Assembly (NCBI GenBank): GCA_963680875.1
Contig: OY804584.1
Location: forward strand, 93,928,031 to 93,992,030
From: Bathymodiolus brooksi
Lineage: Eukaryota; Mollusca; Bivalvia; Mytilida; Modiolidae
Length of the DNA: 64,000 nucleotides
Direction: 5' to 3'
This document shows, piece by piece, positions 49,345 through 58,900 of the stretch. The translations under genes and the position numbers were made by a program. The notes under the pieces were generated by a model. The model had not been told where the DNA came from, did not search any database, and saw only the letters and a program-made list of their open reading frames with translations. Every line of letters starts with the position of its first letter. Position 1 is the first letter of the stretch.

Positions 49345-49415
49345 CAGGTATGTGGTTATACCTGGGTACTCTGGTATCTTCCGTTAATAAAACTGACCAC
49401 CAGGATAATCGCCAT
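49345..49415 (+). mobile_element. RUDI/V-SINE-like body fragment
   Basis: ACTCTGGTATCTTCCGTTAA followed by TAAAACTGACCACCAGGATA corresponds to the GGTTTCGTCCACCAATAAAA part of the element at 45481-45740. Only about 70 bp can be recognised. Confidence 0.45.
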
Positions 49416-49474
49416 ATTACGGAATGTAGAGCAAAGTACATCTCATTCTGTTTTCATTTCATCACTAAGATATA

Positions 49475-49850
49475 ACCACATCGGTGGCGTAATGGTTAGC
49501 GTGCTCGCCTCGGGTGCGGTACATCGTGAGTTCGAGCCCCGATCTGCTCAAACTAAAGACTATGAAATTGGTATTTGTTGTTTCTCCGCTAAGTAAACAG
49601 CACTAAGGAGAAAGAACAAAGACTGGTTGGCTCGGAATCAGAATAATATGTCAGGGTGGAGCGACATGTCTACCTGCGGACTGTTGTTTCAGTGAGCTAG
49701 CACTATACACAATCCAACTCGGCGTGCTGGTCTAGAACAAAGCAGACCTCATCATCATCTCATTGAAAATTAACTTGTTCTCGTCTTGATATAGCTGAAA
49801 AATTGATGAATTGGCGATAAACAACATTCACTCACCCACTCACTCATTAC
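49475..49850 (+). mobile_element. Best-preserved MetaSINE-like SINE, full length
   Basis: The A box is TGGCGTAATGG (49485-49495) and the B box GAGTTCGAGCC (49528-49538), the internal RNA polymerase III promoter of a tRNA-derived SINE. The body includes GACTGGTTGGCTCGGAATCA (49621-49640), GGAGCGACATGTCTACCTGC and TTGTTTCAGTGAGCTAGCAC. Next come an ATC-rich linker (about 49,750), TATAGCTGAAAAATTG, GGCGATAAACAAC and a CACTCACCCACTCACTC end (49,834-49,850). The central domain fits what I remember of MetaSINEs. It is the reference for recognising the other copies and the parent of the 57-bp minisatellite. A 110-codon frame running into it is not a gene. Confidence 0.88.
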
Positions 49851-50194
49851 TAAAATAAACAGAGTTCACCAAGGTATAAATTGCACAATGCTAGAAGTGG
49901 CATTTGGTAATTGTCAAGTATTATTCAACACTTTTTATGTATTGTTTGTTTATATCTGTGTTGTTGGATATTTAAATATCAAAGGGGGATTCCATTTAAC
50001 CTGTTTAACACAGACACATTTTTGTACATATCCCAAACCAGTAACTGGTTTTCCAACGCCATATGTGGTCGGTCTGTATGTCTTCAGTGGTTTAAAGTGA
50101 GAAGTGGTTGGTTAATTTGGTATTGGTGGAATTGGTGCATGATCAGCACTATTTAAGCTTTAATTATGTTGAAATTAATTGATTTTCCTTGTTA
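49851..50194. other. Spacer with two overlapping short open frames, no gene supported
   Basis: Frames of 70 and 81 codons (49,888-50,100 and 49,911-50,156) overlap in different phases. Neither resembles a known protein and no splice or promoter context was seen. A chance origin is more likely. Confidence 0.5.
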
Positions 50195-50300
50195 ATATAC
50201 GTTAGAGAAAACCGAAAGGGCAATCAAGAATGGACAATCCAGAGAAACTGGTTATATTGGGTACACAAGACACAGGACGAAGACAAACAAATAAAAAAAT
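50195..50300 (-). repeat. Repeat C, reverse orientation
   Basis: GAGAAAACCGAAAGGGCAAT, CAAGAATGGACAATCC and GAGAAACTGG are the reverse complement of the 46,040-46,105 segment. It extends about 30 bp further, with GACGAAGACAAACAAAT similar to the CTGTCC-TTC region of family A. Confidence 0.5.
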
Positions 50301-50314
50301 ACAACACAATATAT

Positions 50315-50410
50315 GTGGGATAGCACTATAAGCTATGTTTCATCTTGTGATGTATGTAGCTAAAATATTCAATTGGCGTTAAACAGCAATCACTCACTCA
50401 ATCAATCAAG
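50315..50410 (+). mobile_element. 5'-truncated MetaSINE-like SINE (tail only)
   Basis: GGATAGCACTATAAGC corresponds to the end of the central domain. It is followed by a TGTAGCTAAAATATTC stretch, TTGGCGTTAAACAGC and the simple repeat CACTCACTCAATCAATCAA. Head and most of the central domain are missing, as expected from incomplete reverse transcription. Confidence 0.65.
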
Positions 50411-52550
50411 AGCTTCTTGCTACATATATTCATTTCAAAATATTATCGGTTATTTATTGTTGACTGATTCATCTCTTGATTTCATAGCACATAACTACTA
50501 CATTGTACCAAATGCGTTTCTCCCTGATATAGATGGAAACTGTGCAAAACAACTGTTATTTACTTAATTCTAGACAAATATTTTCAAACAAATCGTTATT
50601 TCCTTGTAGAAAAATGAATTCCAATTGTTTTTATGATTTCAAATAGACCAGCATGGACTGCCATTTTCTATGTGGCTTTCGTAATCATTAAATAGTAAAA
50701 AATGTTCTTTGATCACAATTTTCCTGTTGGCTCAGTTGGGCATGAAATCTAATAACGATTATGGCAAAGAATTCGTAATCAACAAAAATGCAAGAAAAAC
50801 AATTAGCAGGGGTCAAATCCGTACACAAACAAGACAGCGGCGCAGGAATGTTAAAGTGACGTATAATTAATATGGATGACGAAATGAGCGTGCAATTTCC
50901 AGCGAGATAATTAAAACGATCTCATTAGTGTGTGGCCGTAAACTCAGGTGAACCATACACGAGGAAATCCCAAATTACCCATCTACAGCACAAAGATTTA
51001 GCGGGTGTTCGACATGTGCATGACGAACTATGCATTGGAGCAGTTTCAATATCCAATCAGAAAATATCACGACCTTCTTTGGTTTTGTTTCTTGCACGTC
51101 TATGTTATGATACATATGATTTTGCTGGGATTTTTGTAATCCAAAGTCAGTTGAATTCTGCAATATGTGATCTTTTAGATTGTATTTTGTGAGCTTATAT
51201 TTTTGTAATATTTCTAGCAGTTTGAGGAAATTCCAACAAATTCCAAAGCTTTATAAAGTAGTCCCGACAGTCTCCATCGTCCAAAATGTCTTAGTTGTTC
51301 TAGCTTCATTTAGAACTTTTTTTTTAAACATAGCAGACATTTTCTGGAAAAAAATGGTTTCACTCGAATGTTGGTGTAAGAGTTGCTTTGTATCTGCATT
51401 TTTCTTTAATTAGATTTACGACGAGTACTTTGTTTGCACTATAAAATGAGTACGGTTACAAATACCTTTTCTCTTTCACATATACGTTTCCTGTGCTGTG
51501 TTCGTTTTGCTCACTTCAATATTTCGTTGTGTTCTGTTTGCTTCTTAAAATGGCATTTAATCTACATGTAGTAGTTGGGAATGAGTTGGTTATGGTTGAA
51601 AATAAAAAATTGTCATAGTATGTCCAGAAATGGGCATACCATGATCTTGTAATTTACATATGGCGTTGCGCACGCAGTAAAGAAATCTGATAAATTTCGC
51701 TTGAAAAATATAAATATGATAATATGCTGTAAAATATTGTTTATATATGTTAATTATTCCCTGGATAATCAATGTTGGTTTCACAGGGTAACTTCAAAGG
51801 AGCTTACACTTTGAAGATAAATTGTAACAAGCAATATTGAATAAACTATATCTTGTTGTTAAGAAAATGTCATTTCAGTTCATCGCCTGATAAATATCGC
51901 AGACAACAGCTAAAGAAAGTAGTTAAGCAAAATATGATTTTTCTAATGGAAGAATACTAAGAATTGCAAACCAATTTTAAAACAACAACTTCAAAAGAAA
52001 CCTTTTGAGCTGAAGGTTTTAAGAAATCAAGGATCAAATATTTCTTGCTAATATAGACTAAAATCAAACATTGCATGAAAACCTATGGAAGCTATGAAGG
52101 ACATACATGATATCTGTTCCAAAGTAGCACTTAACGTCATCATGATAGCGGATAACTAAATCGAGAAAGCAGACGAACTAAAACACAACTTGCTCAAAGG
52201 ACGAGTACCTCGCCTCTCCTTGCTCAGGATAAAAGACAACTTCCAGCATATTTAGCAATATGTTATCAGGAATTGTCATTGGTGACCAAGGAAAACACAT
52301 ATTCCGACATTGTCTATTATCATTACACCCGTCCACAGATTTAAGTCGGTGCCACCTTTGTAAACTTCTTCTCGTCCTGATTTTAGTTTTATGCTCGAAA
52401 TACTGCTCATTTGGTGTTGATAATATAATTGAGTGGGTGATTGTTCTCTACCATGTCATCATGGTCTATTATTAAAGTGATCAATCCAAATTTGGAATGT
52501 AAGAATAGAAACATACACACAATACACACAACACTTCCCGGTCCTTTCCT
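50411..52550. other. About 2.1 kb without recognised genes or repeats
   Basis: AT-rich, low-copy-looking DNA. Short open frames at 50,932-51,192, 50,975-51,163, 51,180-51,413, 51,590-51,784 and 52,260-52,475 have no recognisable domain. The first begins with GTG rather than ATG. A slightly GC-richer patch at about 50,820-51,060 holds a CRE-like GTGACGTA (about 50,855) and a CCAATCAG (about 51,053), which is too little to call a promoter. No copy of the window's repeat families was seen here. This is the longest repeat-free stretch and the likeliest place for an unrecognised exon. Confidence 0.5.
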
Positions 52551-52805
52551 CATTCATGACTTATCACCTGGTTTGTGACTAGATTAACACGACGGGTGTC
52601 ACTAGTGGAGTATGATCTGCTTACCTTTGCTGAGTTCACCTCCGTTGTTTAGTGGGGTTGGTGTTACTCGATCTTTAGTTTTATATGTATGTTTTGTAGA
52701 TCGTTGTTTGTCCTTTTGTACTTTTTCTTTTGGCCATTGTGTTGTCTGTTCTTATTCGATATACGGATTCTAATTACCTCCCTTTGATATCTTCAAACTC
52801 TTCTT
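52551..52805 (+). mobile_element. Interspersed repeat family A, well-preserved copy
   Basis: From ATTCATGACTTATCACC and TTTGTGACTAGATTAACACG through GGTGTCACTAGTGGAG, GAGTTCACCTCCG, GTGGGGTTGGTGTTACTCG, TTTGTAGATCGTTGTTTGTC and GGCCATTGTGTTGTCTG to CGGATTCTAATTACCTCCC and TATCTTCAAACTCTTC. It includes about 20 bp of 5' sequence shared with the reverse copy at 53,311-53,560. The family therefore extends at least 255 bp. Confidence 0.75.
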
Positions 52806-53097
52806 CACACAATAGAAAAGATATATAGCATGCATGTACACACACTCTCCTCTGTTTTAATTAAAATCAAATGTTGTAACCGTTTTAATATCAGAGCCCT
52901 TTTAATTAATCGACGTCTGCATGCTTTTGAAAATTATGATATGCTTTAGCAAAATGACAGAATATTTTTTACGTATATATTCTTATTCATTTCACAATGA
53001 AGAAAGAAATGGTACCTATCTTCCTCGATTTTCGGCTTCTGATCACCCATTTATTATCTTAAAACTGTTCGCAAAGCCTAATTAGTACTAAAATTAA
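52806..53097. other. Spacer with a possible family A 3' crumb
   Basis: AT-rich. TCCTCGATTTTCGGCTTCTG followed by ATCACCCATTTATTATC near 53,025-53,060 looks like a diverged family A 3' end. Nothing else seen. Confidence 0.35.
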
Positions 53098-53270
53098 GGT
53101 TCACCTCCCTCAGGCAGAGGTAATTTTAGCCTATTTTGTCTACCCTACTTACGCTCAGTGGTTTTCTTGCTTTCAGTTATTTGGCTTTCCAACTTTCGAC
53201 TTTGAGTGTACCTGATGAAGGTTACCACAGAAACGCGTCGTGCGCACATCATTAGATATCTACGTTTTTA
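53098..53270 (+). mobile_element. Interspersed repeat family B, 3' part
   Basis: TCACCTCCCTCAGGCAGAGG, TATTTGGCTTTCCAAC, GAGTGTACCTGATGAAGG and CAGAAACGCGTCGTGCGCAC then GATATCTACGTT follow in the same order as in the copy ending near 47,890. It is 5'-truncated. It sits in the spacer between two opposed family A copies. Confidence 0.65.
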
Positions 53271-53310
53271 TTAAATCTGTCGCATGTTTTTCGTTTATGA
53301 AAGATGTGTT

Positions 53311-53560
53311 TGAAGATACCAAAAGGGTAATCAGAATCCGTATATCAAAGAAGAACAGACAACACAATGGCCAAAAGAAAAAGGAAAAAAGGACAAACAA
53401 CGATCTACAAAACATACATATAAAACTAAAGATCGAGTAACACGAACCCCACTAAGAACCTGGGATGAATTCAGGTGCTCCGGAAGGGTAAGCAGTTCCT
53501 GCTCCACTAGTGATACCCGTCGTATTAATCTAGTTACAAACCCGGTAATAAGTCGTGAAT
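53311..53560 (-). mobile_element. Interspersed repeat family A, reverse copy
   Basis: The minus-strand sequence runs from ATTCACGACTTATTACCGGG and ACTAGATTAATACGACGGG to CGGATTCTGATTACCC and TTTGGTATCTTC. It is nearly as complete as the forward copy at 52,551-52,805, and the two face each other across about 505 bp. Short open frames on both strands here are incidental. Confidence 0.75.
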
Positions 53561-54044
53561 CTAACTTCATATAATCGCTTCAACGTCGATCCCATACAAC
53601 AGACTAGAAATCTTATTCACATCACAATATAATGGGTAATGCTTGATGCAATAGAAGTACGTCAGTTAAATTGAATACACGTGTCTAGCTATCATTATCA
53701 AGATAGGGTTTGAATTAACATTATATTCAATCAATAAACTACTTGACGAACGAATTCACAGGTCAACTAAAGGGTGAAAAGCAACAAATTATCTCCTCAA
53801 TTATCTACCAATTTTACAGATTTACAGAAGTTTCAACAACACCGTTACAAGGATGAGAATATAATTATGTGTAATTTAACATAAGATAATTATCATAATA
53901 ATTGCAGTTTAAATCTCCGTAAATGTTCATATCTCACTTATCTGTTGTCACTTCCCACGTTATCGTAAAACTTAATTATGTCTAGAATTATCACGTTTTA
54001 ACAAATCTTTAATCTCTGAATTATAAATAGATTCCATTGAACGA
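53561..54044. other. AT-rich spacer, nothing recognised
   Basis: About 480 bp with no repeat or open frame worth naming. Confidence 0.5.
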
Positions 54045-54205
54045 AATCAAGTTCTGTAGATTGTTGTTTTTCTTTTTGTACTTTTTCTTTTGGCCATTGT
54101 GTTGTCTGTCCTTCTGTCTTTTGGCCATTGTGTTGTCTGTCCTTCTTCTATTTACTGATTCTGAATACCCGTTTGGTATAGTCAAGCTCTTCTTATATCT
54201 TTTAC
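54045..54205 (+). mobile_element. 5'-truncated family A copy with an internal 31-bp duplication
   Basis: The element starts within the family (TTCTGTAGATTGTTGTTTTT). The segment TTTTGGCCATTGTGTTGTCT with GTCCTTCT is present twice (TGGCCATTGT at 54091 and 54122, 31 bp apart), then it ends with CTGATTCTGAATACCCG and TTGGTATAGTCAAGCTCTTC. The duplication is unique to this copy. A 69-codon frame over it is the repeat, not a gene. Confidence 0.7.
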
Positions 54206-55407
54206 GTTTAGTAATAGAATTATTATATTTTGACTTTCTTATATAAAACTCTTAATCTAGTGATATCGCAAATTTGAACCGATTTGCATGTTTTTGTGGT
54301 TTAAGCGTAACACCACGATAAGAGATGAAATTAATTATTTTTTTCAAAATGGAGGAATGCAATCAATTCTCGATTTGTTTTCTCAAGATTTCAAGATTAG
54401 AGGGAGTAGTACAACATATTATTCACAATAGACAAAACATCTAAGAGGCGTAATATATCAATGTACAAAAGAACAAAAAATCGCACAACATGAACTGCCG
54501 TAAAAGACAGCATGAATTGCTGCCAAAGCAAAAAACAAAACAAAACAAATATACAACAGCAACAAATCAATACAAAGCAAAAACAAAAATGGTAAGAATA
54601 CTAAGGAATGTACGTATTTAATATCTATATCTAAGAATATGACAATCTCCGAAACAGAGCCTACATATCCACTCCTCTGCCAGAATGTCATCATTTTGTA
54701 TTCTAGGGGAAGAAATATAGTCTCTGTTTCGGATATTACATGGATAGCAAAGAGGGTTTAATATTCATGATGTGTGTACATTATATACCCACACACCTCT
54801 TTCCTAATCTTATCAGCGCCATATTCTTACATACAAGATTGATATAATTTTATTCAATTCATTATTTAAGTATCACCTCTCAATAAACTTGTTTTCGACA
54901 TCAATTAATTAATCAATCAAGCAAGCAGCCACCTATAGTGGTCAAGCAAAAGCAATATAACATAAATATTAGTAAACTACTACATGCACGATATGTAAAA
55001 CAAAAGCAAAAAAATAATTGAGTAAAATGTCACTACAGGGAGAGGCTTAGGATCGTAAAACTAGTTTAACCCTGCCACTTTTTATAGAAGTGCATTTACC
55101 AAGCTACGACAGTGAACGGTCATGTATGTGTGTGTTAGGAGTAGCGATTTTGCTTCTCTCTACGATTTTCTGTTTGATTTTGGAACTGTTCCTACGCGTG
55201 GCTCTTTTTGTTTTTCTTTTTATTCTGATCTTGTCTGATCGGGATATGAACTCTGTCAAATGTGATTCTTTAATAAAGACACAGTATCCCTGATAAGTTC
55301 AATGTTTGTGCCACGTAGTAGTGTATTTATATCTCAAGTCGTGAACCGAAAGGACTTGTCCATTTACCATGACAAAGAGAGTGTCATTAAGAGATGATTG
55401 ATGATGG
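54206..55407. other. 1.2 kb AT-rich spacer, no gene supported
   Basis: It includes a purine-rich (AAAACA)n-like run at 54,530-54,590 and an (ATTA/ATCA)-type run near 54,902-54,920. Open frames at 54,458-54,694 (minus) and 55,090-55,293 (plus) are low-complexity and hydrophobic. The latter begins with GTG. I do not regard them as genes. Confidence 0.5.
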
Positions 55408-55575
55408 GATAATTTCTCAATTAAAAATAATTTTACATTTGTAGTATTGAAATTTACAACATATACATGACGAAATTAGATATAAAATTGAATAATTTCT
55501 CTAGTGGAAAGCTATTCGTTATCAAAATCAATTTTACATGAATTGGAGTATTAAAATTTATAATGTGTACACCCA
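55408..55575 (+). repeat. Imperfect direct duplication of an approximately 70-80-bp segment
   Basis: GATAATTTCTCAATTAAAAA then TAATTTTACATTTGTAGTAT and GAAATTTACAACATATACA (55,408-55,470) is followed by a similar run: GAATAATTTCTCTAGTGG, CAATTTTACATGAATTGGAG and AAATTTATAATGTGTACA (55,487-55,570). This is an old, diverged tandem duplication. Confidence 0.45.
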
Positions 55576-55709
55576 GACACGCACTAGCTATGGCCTGTAT
55601 GTCTGTATATTAAGTTGGAGATTATGTCAGAGGTTGTACATGACCATTGTAAAAGGTTAAAACTATTTACAGGTTTCATAGATTAGTATTTGATAGAGAA
55701 GACATCAGT

Positions 55710-55774
55710 CTTGAATGTTTCAACCGAGCCACCATGGGCTGACTTGAATGTTTCAACCGAGCCACCATGGGCTG
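55710..55774 (+). repeat. 33-bp unit present twice in tandem
   Basis: CTTGAATGTTTCAACCGAGC followed by CACCATGGGCTG occurs at 55710 and again at 55743 without a mismatch that I can see. It is a recent local duplication immediately left of the SINE that holds the 57-bp minisatellite. The rest of 55,576-55,804 shows nothing. Confidence 0.85.
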
Positions 55775-55804
55775 TGGCAGTCGGTATTAAAACAATGCAA
55801 TATG

Positions 55805-55923
55805 CGAGTTGTTGTTCATAACCAAGTGAAAAATCTGTCAGGTATATCATTACGAAACCAAGTTACTGTTTTGATGAGATGATGGTGATACCTGTTTTGT
55901 ACTATGTCAAGACATCGTGGTTG
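55805..55923 (-). mobile_element. 3' part of a reverse MetaSINE-like SINE, left of the minisatellite
   Basis: GAGTTGTTGTTCATAACC is the eroded tail. GATGAGATGATGGTGATACC then TGTTTTGTACTATGTC is the ATC linker and adjoining domain in reverse orientation, as in the copies at 44,206 and 46,593. The SINE body then passes directly into the 57-bp repeat. Its tRNA head is found 5.3 kb to the right, at 61,186-61,350. Confidence 0.7.
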
Positions 55924-58900
55924 GATATCATCATACTGCCTTAATTAAACAACAGTCCACAGGTAGGCATACAGCTGAATGAGATCATCATACTACCTTA
56001 ATGAAACAACAGACCACGGGTAGGCATACAGCTGAATGAGATCATCATACTACCTTAATGAAACAACAGTCCACGGGTAGGCATACAGCTGAATGAGATC
56101 ATCATATTACCTTAATGAAACAACAGTCCACGGGTAGGCATACAGCTGAATGAGATCATCATACTACCTTAATGAAACAACTTTCCGTGGGTAGGCATAC
56201 AGCTGAATGAGATCATCATACTACCTTAATGAAACAACAGTCCACGGGTAGGCATACAGCTGAATGAGATCAGCATACTACCTTAATGAAACAACAGTCC
56301 ACGGGTAGGCATACAGCTGAATGAGATCATCATACTACCTTAATGAAACAACAGACCACGGGTAGGCATACAGCTGAATGAGATCATACTACCTTAATTA
56401 AACAACAGTCCACGGGTAGGCATACAGCTGAATGAGATCATCATACTACCTTAATGAAACAACAGTCTGCGGGTAGGCATACAGCTGAATGAGATCATCA
56501 TACTACCTTAATGAAACAACAGTCCACGGGTAGGCATACAGCTGAATGAGATCATCATACTACCTTAATGAAACAGCAGTCCACGGGTAGGCATACAGCT
56601 GAATGAGATCATCATACTACCTTAATGAAACAACAGTCCACGGGTAGGCATACAGCTGAATGAGATCATCATACTACCTTAATGAAACAACAGTCCACGG
56701 GTAGGCATACAGCTGAATGAGATCATCATACTACCTTAATGAAACAACAGTCCACGGGTAGGCATACAGCTGAATGAGATCATCATACCACCTTAATGAA
56801 ACAACAGTCCACGGGTAGGCATACAGCTGAATGAGATCATCATACTACCTTAATGAAACAACAGTCCACGGGTAGGCATACAGCTGAATGAGATCATCAT
56901 ACCACCTTAATGAAACAACAGTCCACGGGTAGGCATACAGCTGAATGAGATCATCATACTACCTTAATGAAACAACAGTCCACGGGTAGGCATACAGCTG
57001 AATGAGATCATCATACTACCTTAATGAAACAACAGTCCACGGGTAGGCATACAGCTGAATGAGATCATCATACTACCTTAATGAAACAACAGTCCACGGG
57101 TAGGCATACAGCTGAATGAGATCATCATACTACCTTAATGAAACAACAGTCCACGGGTAGGCCTATAGCTGAATGAGATCATCATACTACCTTAATGAAA
57201 CAACAGTCCACGGGTAGGCATACAGCTGAATGAGATCATCATACTACCTTAATGAAACAACAGTCCACGGGTAGGCATACAGCTGAATGAGATCATCATA
57301 CTACCTTAATGAAACAACAGTCCACAGGTAGGCATACATCTGAATGAGATCATCATACTACCTTAATGAAACAACAGTCCACGGGTAGGCATACAGCTGA
57401 ATGAAATCATCATACTACCTTAATGAAACAACAGTCCACGGGTAGGCATACAGCTGAATGAGATCATCATACTACCTTAATGAAACAACAGTCCACGGGT
57501 AGGCATACAGCTGAATGAGATCATCATACCACCTTAATGAAACAACAGTCCACGGGTAGGCATACAGCTGAATGAGATCATCATACTACCTTAATGAAAC
57601 AACAGTCCACAGGTAGGCATACAGCTGAATGAGATCATACTACCTTAATTAAACAACAGTCCACGGGTAGGCATACAGCTGAATGAGATCATCATACTAC
57701 CTTAATGAAACAGCAGTCCATGGGTAGGCATACAGCTGAATGAGATCATCATACTACCTTAATGAAACAACAGTCCACGGGTAGGCATACAGCTGAATGA
57801 GATCATCATACTACCTTAATGAAACAACAGTCTGCGGGTAGGCATACAGCTGAATGAGATCATCATACTACCTTAATGAAACAACAGTCCACGGGTAGGC
57901 ATACAGCTGAATGAGATCATCATACTACCTTAATGAAACAACAATCCACGGGTAGGCCTATAGCTGAATGAGATCATCATACTACCTTAATGAAACAACA
58001 GTCCACGGGTAGGCATACAGCTGAATGAGATCATCATACTACCTTAATGAAACAACAGTCCACGGGTAGGCATACAGCTGAATGAGATCATCATACTACC
58101 TTAATGAAACAACAGTCCACGGGTAGGCATACAGCTGAATGAGATCATCATACTACCTTAATGAAACAACAGTCCACGGGTAGGCATACAGCTGAATGAG
58201 ATCATCATACTACCTTAATAAAACAACAGTCCACGGGTAGGCATACAGCTGAATGAGATCATCATACTACCTTAATGAAACAGCAGTACACGGGTAGGCA
58301 TACAGCTGAATGAGATCATCATACTACCTTAATGAAACAACAGTCCACGGGTAGGCATACAGCTGAATAAGATCATCATACTACCTTAATGAAACAACAG
58401 TCCACAGGTAGGCATACATCTGAATGAGATCATCATACTACCTTAATGAAACAACAGTCCACGGGTAGGCATACAGCTGAATGAGATCATCATACTACCT
58501 TAATGAAACAACAGTCCACAGGTAGGCATACAGCTGAATGAGATCATCATACTACCTTAATGAAACAACAGTCCACGGGTAGGCATACAGCTGAATGAGA
58601 TCATCATACCACCTTAATGAAACAACAGTCCACGGGTAGGCATACAGCTGAATGAGATCATCATACTACCTTAATGAAACAACAGTCCACAGGTAGGCAT
58701 ACAGCTGAATGAGATCATCATACCACCTTAATGAAACAACAGTCCACGGGTAGGCATACAGCTGAATGAGATCATCATATTACCTTAATGAAACAACTGT
58801 CCACGGGTAGGCATACAGCTGAATGAGATCATCATACTACCTTAATGAAACAACAGTCCAAGGGTAGGCATACAGCTGAATGAGATCATCATATTACCTT

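Noticed and set aside
49483..49556. A functional tRNA gene
   Set aside because: A and B boxes are present, but no cloverleaf with a proper acceptor stem or anticodon arm could be drawn, and it continues into a SINE body shared by several copies.
49264..49596. 110-codon open frame on the plus strand
   Set aside because: Its second half is the tRNA head and start of the SINE at 49,475. The rest covers SINE fragments.
52130..52475. Degraded reverse-transcriptase carboxy terminus
   Set aside because: Short leucine- and cysteine-containing stretches in two frames suggested it, but no conserved motif or consistent frame was found.
55090..55293. Small membrane protein
   Set aside because: The frame starts with GTG, its hydrophobicity comes from T-rich DNA, and nothing supports expression.
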